Assembly (NCBI GenBank): GCA_036004405.1
Contig: DASYRM010000170.1
Coordinates: 1 to 5,335 of the forward strand
DNA: 5,335 nt
Reading direction: 5' to 3'
DNA from: DASYRM01 sp036004405
Lineage (GTDB): Bacteria > Acidobacteriota > Vicinamibacteria > Vicinamibacterales > UBA2999
Under the pieces are notes generated by a model. That model was not told where the DNA came from and made no database searches. It saw only the letters and a program-made list of their open reading frames with translations. Positions 5,251 to 5,335 of this stretch are shown one piece after another (positions within the stretch are counted from its first letter, which is position 1; each line of letters begins with the position of its first letter). A program made the position numbers and the translations under genes.

Positions 5251-5283
5251 GAACCGGACGGGCGGGTCTCCCGCATCCGGCTC
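5251..5283 (-). ncRNA. Group II intron domain V (catalytic hairpin)
   Basis: Read on the minus strand the lower stem is GAGCCGGAT (5283-5275) with GTCCGGTTC (5259-5251). All nine positions pair, two as G-U wobbles, and the AGC catalytic triad sits at bases 2-4. Next come an upper stem GCGGG/CCCGC (5274-5270 and 5266-5262) closed by AGA, and the conserved two-base bulge, here CC (5261-5260). Triad, bulge position and 9-bp lower stem match the domain V consensus. Total length is 33 nt against the common 34. Confidence 0.88.
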
Positions 5284-5335
5284 TCCGGTTGAGGAGTCAC
5301 CTCGTAAAGGACTGACGATACGACGCATGGGCATC

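Larger units (their letters stand above)
5207..5335 (-). mobile_element. Group II intron, 3' end (domains IV-end, V and VI), continues beyond the window
   Basis: On the minus strand, a canonical domain V (5283 down to 5251) is followed directly by domain VI and a 3' end reading CTAT at 5210-5207. Bases 5335-5284 on that strand would be the end of domain IV. In bacterial introns domain IV carries the reverse transcriptase/maturase gene, expected to the right of the window. One minus-strand frame entering from the right edge stops at TGA 5299-5297 and could be the end of that protein. Only 12 codons are visible, so I do not call it. The 33-nt domain V suggests a bacterial lineage such as IIC, but class assignment needs the rest. 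The intron's 3' splice site maps to the 5206/5207 boundary. Confidence 0.82.

Noticed and set aside
4981..5334. Minus-strand frames across the right end (117 and 80 codons)
   Set aside because: They cross the intron RNA structure, the splice junction and the VOC coding region without any protein-family signal.

Overview
The window is very GC-rich and densely coded. All five protein genes are on the + strand. Gene content suggests an uncultivated soil-type bacterium: a BNR-repeat protein paired with a MoaD-like protein, a fused MFS/spermidine synthase, an exported two-domain VOC protein, and recurrent palindromic repeats between genes. My best guess is Acidobacteriota, Vicinamibacteria-like. 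That assignment comes from gene content and repeat style only.

Layout. Positions 1-386 hold the C-terminal end of a BNR/Asp-box beta-propeller protein. Its stop codon overlaps the start of a 98-residue MoaD/ThiS-type ubiquitin-fold protein (383-679) that ends in Gly-Gly. A 167-base gap (680-846) carries an imperfect inverted repeat and a repeated GTTGCACG box. Next come a large membrane protein with a C-terminal spermidine-synthase-like domain (847-3081), a membrane-anchored or secreted alpha/beta hydrolase (3167-4138) and a secreted tandem glyoxalase-fold (VOC) protein (4187-5077). From 5078 to the end there is no convincing protein gene. This stretch holds several compact hairpins and then, on the minus strand, the 3' end of a group II intron: domain VI, domain V and the start of domain IV. 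The body of the intron lies beyond the right edge.

Two points stand out. First, the two gaps before the hydrolase and VOC genes are built from the same module. A palindromic 25-base block starts at the base after the upstream stop codon, and an 18-base block ends at the base before the next start codon. The 18-base block contains a TAnCAT hexamer exactly 7 bases before the start and no Shine-Dalgarno sequence, which suggests leaderless transcripts from a repeat-borne promoter. Second, the group II intron 3' end can be placed to the base: a 33-nt domain V, a 14-bp domain VI with a bulged branch-point A, and a 3' splice site at the 5206/5207 boundary.

The BNR and MoaD-like genes look translationally coupled. 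The other three genes are co-oriented, but nothing in the sequence shows that they share a pathway.
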